NCBI GenBank assembly: GCA_018398765.1
Contig: JAHBMJ010002362.1
Coordinates: 1-19,699 of the forward strand
Direction: 5' to 3'
Source: Chromera velia
Lineage: Eukaryota > Sar > Chromeraceae
Length of the DNA: 19,699 nucleotides
Below, one piece after another: positions 9,321 to 17,380 of this stretch (position 1 is the first letter of the stretch; every line of letters starts with the position of its first letter). Below the pieces are notes generated by a model. That model saw only the letters and a list, made by a program, of their open reading frames with translations, was not told where the DNA came from and ran no database searches. A program made the position numbers and the translations under genes.

Positions 9321-9679
9321 CATACGAAGAGTTCGAGTCCTCCGCTCACTTAGGCATGGTCTTAAACTTCCCGTATTTCAATCTACATCCTTCCTTGTTA
9401 TGCAATGGATACGCCCTCATGCTTGTGCATATGTATGCAATTCTTTCACTTCTTTGCTTGCAGCCGGTTTCAATTGCTTAAGCAACGCAATCGCGGGCGT
9501 TTCGAATCGACCCTCGTATGAAGAGACGTGGACCAGCGGTGAGTAAGCGTGAAAAGAGGAGATCATTAGCATGCAGTAATGTTAAAAAGGGCACGAGGGA
9601 GAGAAATAAAGGAATAAGAGACGGCTTCCTCATAATATCCCCCCCCCTTTTTGTTATCCTCTTTTTACTCCTTTCATCT

Positions 9680-9985
9680 CCTTTCATTCACCCTTTCATT
9701 CATTTATTCATTCATTCATTCATTTATTTACTCACTCACTCACTTACTCATTCATTCATTCATTCATTCATCCATTCATGTGTTTATCCGTTTACTCCCT
9801 CACCCGCTTACTTACGTATTCATTTACTTGTACTTACTCACTCACTTCCTCACTCCCTCACCCATTCACTTACTCTTTTATCCATACATCCAACCCTTTA
9901 TTCACTTCCCTCGTCATTCTTCGAAAGTGTATCTGCCTTCATTCATTTACTCGTTCATTCACCCACTCCCACTCGTTTTCATTGA
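9680..9985. repeat. ATTC/ACTC tetranucleotide repeat tract
   Basis: Imperfect CATT, CACT and TTAC tetramers over about 300 bp. All reading frames through it are low-complexity (SFIHSFIH, LTHSLTHS) and are not genes. Confidence 0.85.
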
Positions 9986-10853
9986 TTCACTTTCATGCAC
10001 CTGGAGTTGGCTCATCGATTCGGCTCTCTCCAGTCGGTGGTATTGCTCTGCTCTGCCCTGCTCTGCACTGTGAACGATCCATAAAAAAGGTGAAGCATGC
10101 AACCATTTGTCCTTTGTCAATTCATTGACAGCGCACTGCCCAACTAATGTAGCAAGCACGCAATACCATATATAACTGTGCAAGCTATCATAGTATGGTG
10201 ATGTTCCTTCCAACTTCTTTATCCCTTCAGTGTATCTGATACTCGCAAACAAGGAGCTAAGCCTTGGGCAGAGCCTATTGGAGTAGGAAATCGAACACCT
10301 CATAAATGGAGATACAAAAGGAAGGGAACATTAGAACCAGACTGTGCACCCTCCTTTGATTTTTAACGTCAGCTCATCATGCAAACAACTACGCTCGCCT
10401 GCTTCTCTTGCCCTTCTAAGTAAACCAAGTCCCCTGCCGTTCTTTTTGTCTTACCCTTTTTCCTTCTTTAAAATTTGTTTGCTTTCTGTCTGACTGCCTG
10501 CTGAGTCACTCAGCTGAACTGCTTGGGATATTTTCGTTTCCTATCCTGCGTTGATTCCGTCTTTCATCCTGACACCTCTTCTCTTAACGGAAGCCGCGAT
10601 CAATCACTGACAGGATTGGGCACGAGCAATCATTCTCATGACATCACTCTGGCTGTGAATAGCTCACAAACTAGAGAAAGAACCAGGTGTCCCCTCTCGG
10701 GTCTTTCTTTTCTGTATATACCCTGTCTACTTCAAGATTTTCCCCTCTTTCAAGGTCCTTGCCCTCGTTCGTTTAGAAGTTTTCTTCTCTTTCTATCGCC
10801 GCAACCCTCAGGCGTTTCACAGGTCTGTTACCTTGCCCACTTGCCATCTCCTG

Positions 10854-12540
10854 TCAACCCTCCTTCCTCCTCACCATGTCCTCCCACTTCCTCAAGTTCA
10901 CCTGTAGTTCTTTAAATATACTGTACGTGCAGGTTTCCATTTGAATGCGAAGCTCGCCATCCTCTATACCTTCAATGAAAGCTCCTAAAGCGGTGGGGTT
11001 GTCAGTGCTCTGATTTACGACAGAGCACTGCTCTTCAAAGCGGATGACATAGTCAGAGGAACTCTCTCCAAAGTTTTGGGTTATCTGAAGAAGCATTCTT
11101 TTCTTGCATTCAACTTCCTGCTCGTCGATACCGTATCTTGTAAGGAAGATTTCTTTAAGTTGTGCAACTGTCATGCATCCCTCCAATCGCTCAGGTGCCT
11201 ACGTTTTGTACCACTCTTTTGCAGGCCCTGTGAGTGCTGTCGGGAGATAGATGTCCCTAAGGTTCTCGAAGGTCCACCTCAACCTCTCATTCAACCTCAT
11301 CAGCGAGTTCCAAAAGCTCTTTGCCTTCATTCAATTTCTATCAAATGATGGTAAGTCCATTTACACTTGAGGAAGGTCGACCTGTGGAGGAGTGGTGGCA
11401 ACGGGCCCCCTCTATATTTTTGATGGGTCCGTTCTATTCATGTTGGATCCTACTTGACACAGCAACAGCTTCCCTGAGGGTGTCCTGGTGATGGCAATCC
11501 CCGTGTTCTTTAATTTAGACAACACCGCTGGGGAGGCGGACTGTCATTGAATCTCTTCCCCATCTTCCTCCATACTTTCGACAAGCTGGACATCTTCTTT
11601 TTGCATTTGAACGTCCTCTTTCCTCCCTTTTCCACCTTTTGCTGGCTATTCTGCAATTACTCCTTCTTTTTGTTTAAGTGGCATAGGTGCTTTGGGTTTA
11701 GCTTTTTATGCCCCTTTCTTTTCGTTTTCTCCTTTCTTCGCTGAGCCTCTTCTTTGTCTGAGCCCCTTTTTTAGGGGTGCTTACTGCAAGCTAGACTGGA
11801 GTCCCTTCCCCTTTTGCTGTCCCGCGTTTTAGGCATTCCCGTTTTTCTTCGCTTGGAACCTAGTGTTGGCCATTTGGCTCACAAATTGTTTTTCTTTTGC
11901 CTCTAGTGGCTTATCAGAACAGTGGAGGTAGCGACGGCTGCTGCTGGATTGCTGGTGAATGCTGAGGACGCGGGTAAAATACTGCAATGTTTTCTTTGTC
12001 TTGCTACTCTCACAGATTCTAGTCCTACCACTGAACGAAGTCAGGGTGCAGCTGTGGAGCCCCGGTGGGCTGTGAAGGTGGTGGTGGTGCAGCTGCACTG
12101 CCTAATGGGAAGGGTGCTGAGTACAATGCCTGGAAAGCTTACACTTGAGCAGCCTCCCACTCGCTGTATCTTAGACTGGCGAGGAGGGTGGTGGCTTCTA
12201 TGAGGGAAGTCCAGACCTCTCGTCTAATCGTCCCCTCCAAAGCTTCTGCCAATACCCAATGGACGTCGGCTGAGTCCCTGAGGGCTTCCCGAACTCTTTC
12301 TCTGACGAGTGCCTGCAAGACGCCCTGCGGTGCAAAGTCAAGACCAGTTGAGAAGGGGAGGCTGCCTGCGTATGGCTGGCCCAGGGGTCAAGGGCTTGGT
12401 GGTCTGAGATTACTGAGGTTCGGGCTGACACTTGAGCCCAAAGGAACGTCTACTGGGATGGTGGTATCTAAGTCAATGGGAAAATTCAGTTTGAGGCTCC
12501 GCTCTGCTGGTACAGCTTCTTGACGAGGAAGTGGAGGGAA
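10854..12540 (-). pseudogene. Decayed retrotransposon gag
   Basis: The conserved part lies at about 11330-10854: SFWNSLMRLNERLRWTF, RDIYLPTALTGPAKEWY, a stop (TAG), then MTVAQLKEIFLTRYG, FGESSSDYVIRFEEQC and GAFIEGIEDGELRIQM. This is the Retrotrans_gag layout (W..L..RF, YL..al.g.A..WY, FL.RY, dYv.rFe, F..Gl...lr). Upstream, a second frame (12540 to roughly 11750) reads as Pro/Gln-rich protein including QALVRERVREALRD and QHSPAIQQQPSLPPLF; one frame change at about 11700-11850 joins them. Around eighteen in-frame stops occur but almost no frameshifts. No CCHC knuckle was found after the domain, and the frame ends in TGA just past 10854. Gag would form the virus-like particle in the cytoplasm; this copy is dead. 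Confidence 0.8.
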
Positions 12541-14220
12541 ATGTAAATCAATGAATGGGAGCGGAGCCCGAGAACTGTCGAGTGGGGTGGTCGTTTTGTA
12601 TACGGGTGGGGCGGTATATGGGTGTGCTCGTTACTCACGCCGGATTTTGTTTCTTTAGCTTCAAATACAGAGCATATATATGAAAGGGGTAGTCTGATCG
12701 GGTTCGCACCCAGGCAGATGGATACTCACTATGGGGTCATGAGGTATTTTTTGTTCCCAAGGCGGGGCTGTCGAGTTCTGGGAGACTTTCGGGGTGTGAG
12801 GCCACCCTGGGTCCTTCGAAAGGTGGTAGTGGGGAAGCAGGTAGAGATCGCTCCGATAGGCCTCTTCTTTTCTTCAAAAATATGGGAGGAATGGGGTGAA
12901 GCGTATATCAGTGTGGCTGAGAGCACAAACTTTGGTAGTAACGATTTCTCCGGTACAGTCCGGTAGGTGGAGATCTTCTTTTCTTGCCTTTCAATGAATC
13001 ACTTGGGGCTGTGTGCCTTGTAAGAAGGAGCGTGCAGTTAGACAAGAGAGTTTTTTGGGTCATATTGGAAAGCAACTGTTTGTGTGCTGGGAAGCCTGGG
13101 AGAAGAGACTTTACTGTCGGTCAGGTGGGAATCTTCTTCCTCTTAAAGGGTCCCGGTTTTCCGTCTAATACTAGATCGTTGGCCTACAGTTGTGTGAGCC
13201 GTCCATCATAAAAAGAGTACTGTGAGGGGAGTAGATAATGATGCTTGGGCCTGCCTGGCGGTCAATGCTTCTTTCCGTATCAGATTTGTCAGAATGACGA
13301 GACTGGGAAGGGAGACGGCGGAGTGGTCTATTAGTACAGGCTCTGGGTGGGAGGTTCAACTCACTGGGGAGATACGGGTTCCTGGCAGGGGCAAAATGAC
13401 AGAATGAGTTAGCTACGGATGTAGGGCAGTATAGGAATGCATCCTCTTCTTCGGTATTGTCTATGCGCGGGCTCTTTTGATCTTCAGGTGAGGCTATGTT
13501 TTGCAGGTTTCCTCGAGGTGGAAGGGGTAAGAGCGGTCCTCGGTGTAGGGGTCGTTATTTTCAGTGCCTTCAGGTTAGGAAGACGGACCATGCTGGGCGT
13601 GTCCACCACTTTGAGCCTCTTCAATAGCTGGGGCCGACTGTGAGGAGTCACTTACGGAGAGTGGTATGGGAGAGCGTTGTCCCCACTCGAATGCTGCTTC
13701 AAGGTCCTCTTCAGTCGGATACACTACCCTCTAATATAAGTAATTATACGGCGGTCGGGAGCGCAGCGTTTTGGCAACGGGGTCGTTGACCCAGCAACTG
13801 ATGGCGGGATCGATATGCTTCCAGTCGCGACTAAAGGTCTTTCTATTCATGTTTTAGGGGCGTGCCTCGTCTCTCTATCAGAGAACTGAGCAGTGCTTCA
13901 CAGTGGGATCTATCTTTTTTGGAAAGAATTCTGGCAAAGGCAAAAAAACCTATATCTGTCCGAAAATTGGGCAGCGCTTCACAGTGCACTCTGGCCTAGA
14001 TGGAATTCTTGGCAAAGACAAAGAAAACTGTGTCTGTCCAAAAATTGGATAGCGCTTCACGGTGTACTCTGGATTGGATGGAATTCTCTGCAAAGACAAG
14101 AAAAGTCGTGTCCTAGAGTCGTGTCTATCTAAAAATTGGACAGCGCTTCATGGTCTGTTTCTGTTTGGAGACGGTTTTTTCTGAAGACAGAAGGCTGCTT
14201 GCTGTTGGAACAGCGGTAGC
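12541..14220 (-). other. Leader/untranslated region of the LTR element
   Basis: Between the primer-binding site and gag. Plus-strand frames here (12622-12966, 12984-13211, 13437-13643) are moderately long but antisense to the element, without motifs and in different frames. I do not call them genes. The minus strand shows no sustained frame. A tandem repeat occupies 13881-14170. Confidence 0.5.
13881..14170. repeat. Tandem repeat, 78-91 bp x about 3.5, in the element leader
   Basis: Units start at 13881, 13962, 14040 and 14131. They share the core AAAATTGGRCAGCGCTTCAC followed by GTGYACTCTGG, TGGAATTCT and GCAAAGACAA. The third unit has a local duplication of GTCGTGTC. Its position immediately after the 5' LTR is typical for leader repeats of LTR elements. 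Confidence 0.85.
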
Positions 14221-14238
14221 TTGAAGCTGGCATCACCA
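14221..14238 (-). promoter_or_regulatory. Primer-binding site of the LTR element
   Basis: The plus strand reads AAGCTGGCATCACCA, i.e. like a tRNA 3' end including CCA. The minus (element) strand therefore reads TGGTGATGCCAGC starting 2 nt after the 5' LTR. The cognate tRNA would have an acceptor arm ending GGCATCACCA; I cannot name it without the host tRNA set. Confidence 0.7.
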
Positions 14239-14240
14239 CG

Positions 14241-15035
14241 TGTAGCGGACTTCTTATCTGACTCCAGAACTCTAGCAGCGTTTTACTGAAGGTAGGGTAG
14301 CTAGAAGACTGAAGTCACTTAAGATTCACTTCTCAGGAGTTTTCTCAAAGGTTGGAGAATAGATGTCGGAAGTCCTGTGTCCGAGATGGGTCCGACGAAA
14401 TGATAAGATGAAATTTAATTTTCAACATCTCCTTCCGTTTGCTCTTCTAAAAATCTAAGTCTTTCGCTTTTTGCTCTTCCATAAAGACTTCCATAATTAC
14501 TTTCCTCTGTATTGATTTTACCCCTATTCTTTCCAACACCTCTTCCTTTCCCTCTTCCGTTTTCTGTATTCCATTCTGGTCGGTCTCTATTTGTTTTATT
14601 TTATTTTTCTTCTTTTTCCTTCCATCTTCTCTTCCTTTTTTTCTTCCTCTTCCTTGTTTTTGATGAGGCCCCTGGAAGAGGCTCTTCCGCTCGGACATGC
14701 CATGGCCCGTCGAGGCCCCTAAAAGAGGCTCTTCCAACTCTTCTTTCATTCTTTCTTCCACTTGCTCTACCATTCCTTCTTCCATTCCTTCTTTCATTCT
14801 TTTTTCCATGATAAAATTCAACAGTCTTTTCTATTCAATAGGTATGGACATCCCCATTAAAACTTCAAAGTCATTTTCTTTTTCTCGAGATCTACTTACA
14901 TCTTCAATTATTTTCTCCTTTCCTTTCACTTTTATTTCTCTTTCCCCTAGACCATACCAAGTATAGGCTTTTAACAAGCAAGATATACTTGGAACTTGTA
15001 TCCTGCTACCACAGCCTACTTGGGAGTCCGTAACA
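14241..15035 (-). repeat. LTR (5' LTR of the minus-strand element), 795 bp
   Basis: Copy of 4665-5471 with a one-unit (12-bp) contraction of the CCATTCCTTCTT stretch. By-eye comparison gives about 42 transitions and 4 transversions. It carries an intact-looking minus-strand frame at 14447-14821. Confidence 0.9.
14447..14821 (-). CDS. Lys/Glu-rich ORF inside the LTR, 124 aa, unknown
   Basis: The frame opens with MNFIMEKRMKEGMEEGM, a coiled-coil-like stretch built from a 12-bp (4-residue) repeat, then a basic segment (GRGRKKGREDGRKKKKNKIK) and a mixed tail ending at TAG. The same frame is open further upstream (14831-15035) beyond one TAG. In the other LTR this frame carries a TAA at a Gln codon and lacks the terminal TAG (TGG there), so neither copy is fully intact. 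It may be the remnant of a protein overlapping the LTR or only a by-product of purine-rich DNA. Confidence 0.25.
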   Translation of the reverse strand: MNFIMEKRMKEGMEEGMVEQVEERMKEELEEPLLGASTGHGMSERKSLFQGPHQKQGRGRKKGREDGRKKKKNKIKQIETDQNGIQKTEEGKEEVLERIGVKSIQRKVIMEVFMEEQKAKDLDF

Positions 15036-15039
15036 AGAG
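15036..15039. repeat. Target-site duplication, right copy (AGAG)
   Basis: Matches 4661-4664; see the LTR element. Confidence 0.75.
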
Positions 15040-15085
15040 GACGGCCGTCGTATGATCGAGCTCGACCTACGGGGTCCAACACTAG
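15040..15085 (+). pseudogene. P-loop ATPase-like frame, resumed 3' part
   Basis: Directly after the target duplication the plus strand reads DGRRMIELDLRG in exactly the phase left at 4664. A basic residue pair followed by a hydrophobic strand ending in Asp-Leu-x-Gly fits the strand after the Walker A helix. The frame ends after a few codons, where the inverted-repeat element starts (about 15086). Beyond that element (15548 onward) I cannot follow the domain. Confidence 0.5.
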
Positions 15086-15547
15086 TATAGGTTGGGCATG
15101 TCCAAAAAATACAGTATAGGTCAAAAAATATAGTGCAGAGCCGTGCGTGTATATCACCCTTGTCATCGCGCGCGCACGAAAACCAACCCCCATGTAAGCA
15201 CGTGGATACACGTATGTGCACACGTATACAGACAGGTCAAAGATAGGTCAGATCTGATCGAAAGAAGGAAAATAGATGGAAAATGAAGTTGAAACTGTTG
15301 AGACAAAGAAAAAGATATGAAGAAGAGAGGGAGGAGGTACATATGTAGTAGCTTGACAAACGAAGGAAAGAAGGAAGCAAAGAAAGAAGGAAAAAAAGAA
15401 GGAAGGAAGGAAAGATTGAAGAATCAGTAGACGATGAAATCATTGACAGAAGTGAAAAATTCGATTTGATGACCATCTATTTCAAAGATTTTCAAAGTAT
15501 GTTTACCGGGGTCGTCCCCATAAGTGTTGGTACATGCCCAACCTATA
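15086..15547. mobile_element. Small inverted-repeat (MITE-like) element, about 460 bp
   Basis: TATAGGTTGGGCATGT at 15086-15101 is a perfect inverted copy of ACATGCCCAACCTATA at 15532-15547. If the outer TA on each side is taken as the target duplication, a 14-bp terminal repeat starting TAGGTTGG remains, as in Tc1/mariner-type MITEs. The interior is purine-rich (GAAGGAAGGA stretch at 15355-15420) and has no transposase. It interrupts the ATPase-like sequence. Confidence 0.5.
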
Positions 15548-15847
15548 TTTTACTATAATCAAACTACGAGATGCCAACCACATATTCATAATCATTGCCA
15601 ACTGATACAATTGCTGGTATATACAACTACGTGAACCGTCTCTACGCACATTATTTTTTAAAAAAAATTTAACACTATGTTCTACTGTATGGTCGTTTTT
15701 GTTATTTATTGTAAGCTCTGAGTATAGCCTTGCAGCATGCAATTAATGGGCCCCGGCATGCATGGGCACCACAAAAATTGGCTGAAAGAGAAGCCGTCTC
15801 CTTCAACAAAGAATACACTCTGAACAATGCCACAACTATAACTCTGA
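15548..15847. other. AT-rich spacer before the Rep pseudogene
   Basis: No gene supported. A minus-strand frame (15503-15742) lacks motifs. The plus strand immediately before the Rep motif I carries a stop (TGA, 15845-15847) and no in-frame start, so the Rep promoter and true start are not identifiable. Confidence 0.4.
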
Positions 15848-16697
15848 AACTTCTGTTTCACCATCAATAACTATGAGGACGTACAGCGGCTGCAGAACCT
15901 TTTGTTCTCATTTCTTGTCTTCGGAAGAGAGATGTCTGAGCGTGGGACTTCATATTTGCAGGGGTACTGCGAGTTGAAACATCCAACTAAGTTTGAAAGC
16001 TTGAAGAGACGTCTCGACAACTCTGCTCACATTGAGCATAGAGGCGGTATGGCTAAACAAGCTATCCAGTACTGTAAAAAGTCGGGTGACTTCACTGAAG
16101 AAGGAGACCCTTCAAAGCAGGGAAACCGATCAGACTTGGATCGAAAATTTGATTGATTCGAAATCGTTAGCTTGCTTTGGACGGTGGTTTGCGTACAGTT
16201 TTTCGGGTAGGGAACCACCAGCAGATCAAGGTTGTTAAACGTTTTTTTGACCACCATGAACCTTCTTGGAACTGGAAGCCGATTGTTCTCTATCTTTATG
16301 GAGGAACCAGTACCAGAAAGAGTCGGACAGCAGACTTGGTGATGCAGTACTTATTTGGTAACGATTACTACCGGAAATCGCGCGGAACTAAATGATGGGA
16401 TGGTTATGATACGCACCAAGGAGTCATCGTTGATGATTTTTTAGGATTATGGTGGCCTTTCACAGATACTTTGCCATAACTCTGGACCTACTTCATCGTT
16501 TAACTTATGAGACAAAAGTTGAATTTAAAGGGGGTTCGAGACAGTTTCGACTGTGGGTTATTATCGTGACGTCGGCGTTTTCTCTAAAGACGGCTTACCA
16601 AGCAGTGTCAGACAAATACACCCAACAGCTAGTCAGCCGCCTTGACATAACAGTGGACTACACAAACCAGCAGACAACCGGAAGCCTCAAAGGATGA
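15848..16697 (+). pseudogene. rep: CRESS-DNA-type Rep (HUH endonuclease + SF3 helicase), endogenous, broken
   Basis: Rolling-circle initiator related to circovirus/nanovirus-like Rep. Motif I FTINNY lies at 15857-15874, motif II YLQGYCEL at about 15953-15976 (the usual His before LQG is Tyr), and motif III QYCKKSGDF, with the catalytic Tyr intact, near 16066-16092. The helicase part follows: a Walker A-like GGTSTRKSRTA near 16303-16335 (Arg in place of the Gly before Lys-Ser), WDGYDTHQGVIVDDF with Walker B at 16396-16440, motif C IIVTSAFS (expected Asn replaced by Ala) near 16558-16585, and a C-terminal QQLVSRLDITVDYT resembling the arginine-finger region. Breaks: a frame change between about 16100 and 16200, a TGA at 16393-16395 before WDGY, a frame change at about 16441-16480, and no in-frame start. 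The normal role is nicking the origin nonanucleotide and unwinding the replicating DNA. Its own apparent origin repeats start directly after its stop. Confidence 0.88.
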
Positions 16698-17380
16698 TTA
16701 TCCTTGACGGGGAAGCGCCCCGGGCGGTTGGGGGCGGCAATGCTAGGCGGCGGTGAGGGGCGACTATAGAAGTGTGACTATAGAAGTCGAGGGTAATACT
16801 TCAAGTTGGCGGGGAAGCGTTCCGGGCGGTCGGGGGCGGCAATGCTAGGCGGCAGTGAGGGGCGACTGCAGAAGTGCAACTATAGAAGTCGAGGGTAATA
16901 ATTGGTGAGGAAGCGCCCCGGGCGATCGGGGGCAGCAATGCTAGGCGGCGGTGAGGGGCGACTACAGAAGTTGAGGGTAATACTTCAAATTGGCGGGGAA
17001 GTGCCCCGGGCGGTCGGGGGCAGCAATGCTAGGCGGCAGTGAGGGGCGACTACAGAAGTGCGACTACAGAAGTCGAGGGTAATACTTGGTGAGGAAGCGC
17101 CCCGGGCGATCGGGGGCCGCAATGCTAGGCGGCGGTGAGGGGCGACTACAGAAGTGCGACTACAGAAGTCGAGGGTAATACTTCAAGTTGGCGGGGAAGT
17201 GCCCCGGGCGGTCGGGGGTAGCAATGCTAGGCGGCAGTGAGGCACGACTACAGAAGTGCAACTACAGAAGTCGAGAGTAATACTTCAAGTTGGCGGGGAA
17301 GCGCCCCGGGCGGTTGGGGGCGGTAATGCTAGGTGGCGGTGAGGGGTGACTACAGAAGTGTGACTATAGAAGTCGAGGGT
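16698..17380 (+). repeat. Right origin-type minisatellite array (7 units)
   Basis: Seven units of about 84-102 bp follow the Rep stop. Each has a GGGGAAGCGCCCCGGGCGG block, a GGCAATGCTAGGCGGCGGTG block, GAGGGGCGACTACAGAAGTG, a second GACTACAGAAGTCGAGG, and GTAATACTT (complement of AAGTATTAC) in six of seven. Some units have only one GACTACAGAAGT. GGGGCG before the iterons and CGCCCC after the nonamer are complementary and could place the nonamer and iterons in a loop. Unit differences are mostly C/T and G/A. Confidence 0.92.
16793..17285 (-). other. Six CRESS-type origin nonanucleotides on the minus strand
   Basis: GTAATACTT on the plus strand (AAGTATTAC on the minus) at 16793-16801, 16977-16985, 17079-17087, 17175-17183 and 17277-17285; the variant at 16895-16903 reads AATTATTAC on the minus strand, which still fits NANTATTAC. 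In the unit at 17046-17087 two perfect, adjacent 14-bp copies of GCGACTACAGAAGT lie 5-6 bp from the nonamer, an iteron-like arrangement. Confidence 0.72.

Larger units (their letters stand above)
5486..10853 (-). other. Interior of the LTR element downstream of gag; no recognised pol
   Basis: About 5.4 kb without an identifiable gene. Open frames here are short, lack family motifs and include obvious artefacts of pyrimidine-rich plus-strand DNA. Contents that can be named: a tRNA-like/SINE-like stretch near 6001-6110, paired GAGCCCT repeats (7482-7625), three degenerate repeats of about 195 bp (7935-8525), and ATTC/ACTC simple repeats (9680-9985). On the minus strand around 9330-9060 a Glu/Arg/Lys-rich coiled-coil-like frame can be followed across several stops (EEEKARKKALLEKN), perhaps a decayed element protein. 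Confidence 0.5.
4665..15035 (-). mobile_element. LTR retrotransposon, 10.37 kb, gag-bearing, probably non-autonomous
   Basis: Two long direct repeats (4665-5471 and 14241-15035) begin TGTAGCGGAC and end GTCCGTAACA, giving TG...CA ends with short imperfect terminal inversions. They are flanked by AGAG. On the minus strand the right copy is the 5' LTR: next to it lies TGGTGATGCCAGC (primer-binding-site like, 2 nt from the LTR), and next to the left copy lies the purine tract AAGAAGGAGGAATG. A Retrotrans_gag-type frame, also on the minus strand (10854-12540), fixes orientation. The 5.4 kb between gag and the 3' LTR shows no protease, reverse transcriptase, RNase H or integrase motif that I could recognise; decay could hide fragments. 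LTR divergence of about 6% shows it is not recent, unless mutation was accelerated. Confidence 0.88.
1607..17380. mobile_element. Composite region bounded by inverted Rep-tail/origin-repeat ends
   Basis: The left edge (minus orientation, about 1607-1764) and the right inner edge (16623 onward, plus orientation) carry the same sequence: the end of a CRESS-type Rep frame (shared peptide DITVDYTNQQTTGSLKG), a short spacer around GGATGATCATCC, then a GC-rich unit containing CGCCCCGGGCGG. They point outwards in opposite orientation, so they form a long inverted repeat. Removing the 10.4-kb LTR element and one target duplication leaves about 5.4 kb, holding the inner origin array, a chromodomain frame, an ATPase-like frame, a small inverted-repeat element and the Rep pseudogene. 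That these parts ever moved as one unit is inference. They could instead be two independent Rep-type insertions in opposite orientation with host sequence between them. No flanking target duplication was identified. Confidence 0.5.

Noticed and set aside
9518-10128. Long Ser/His/Leu-rich plus-strand frames
   Set aside because: Artefacts of ATTC/ACTC simple repeats.
10854-12540. Nuclear code with TAA/TAG = Gln to explain stops in gag
   Set aside because: The phosphatase and EGF exons are intact with ordinary codons, LTR copies show the same sites as both CAA and TAA, and TGG alternates with TAG; mutation explains this better.
12622-13643. Plus-strand frames in the retroelement leader as genes
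   Set aside because: Antisense to the element, in different frames, and without motifs or splice logic.
16698-17380. CRISPR array
   Set aside because: There are no unique spacers of uniform length; the whole ~100-bp unit is repeated and the context is eukaryotic.
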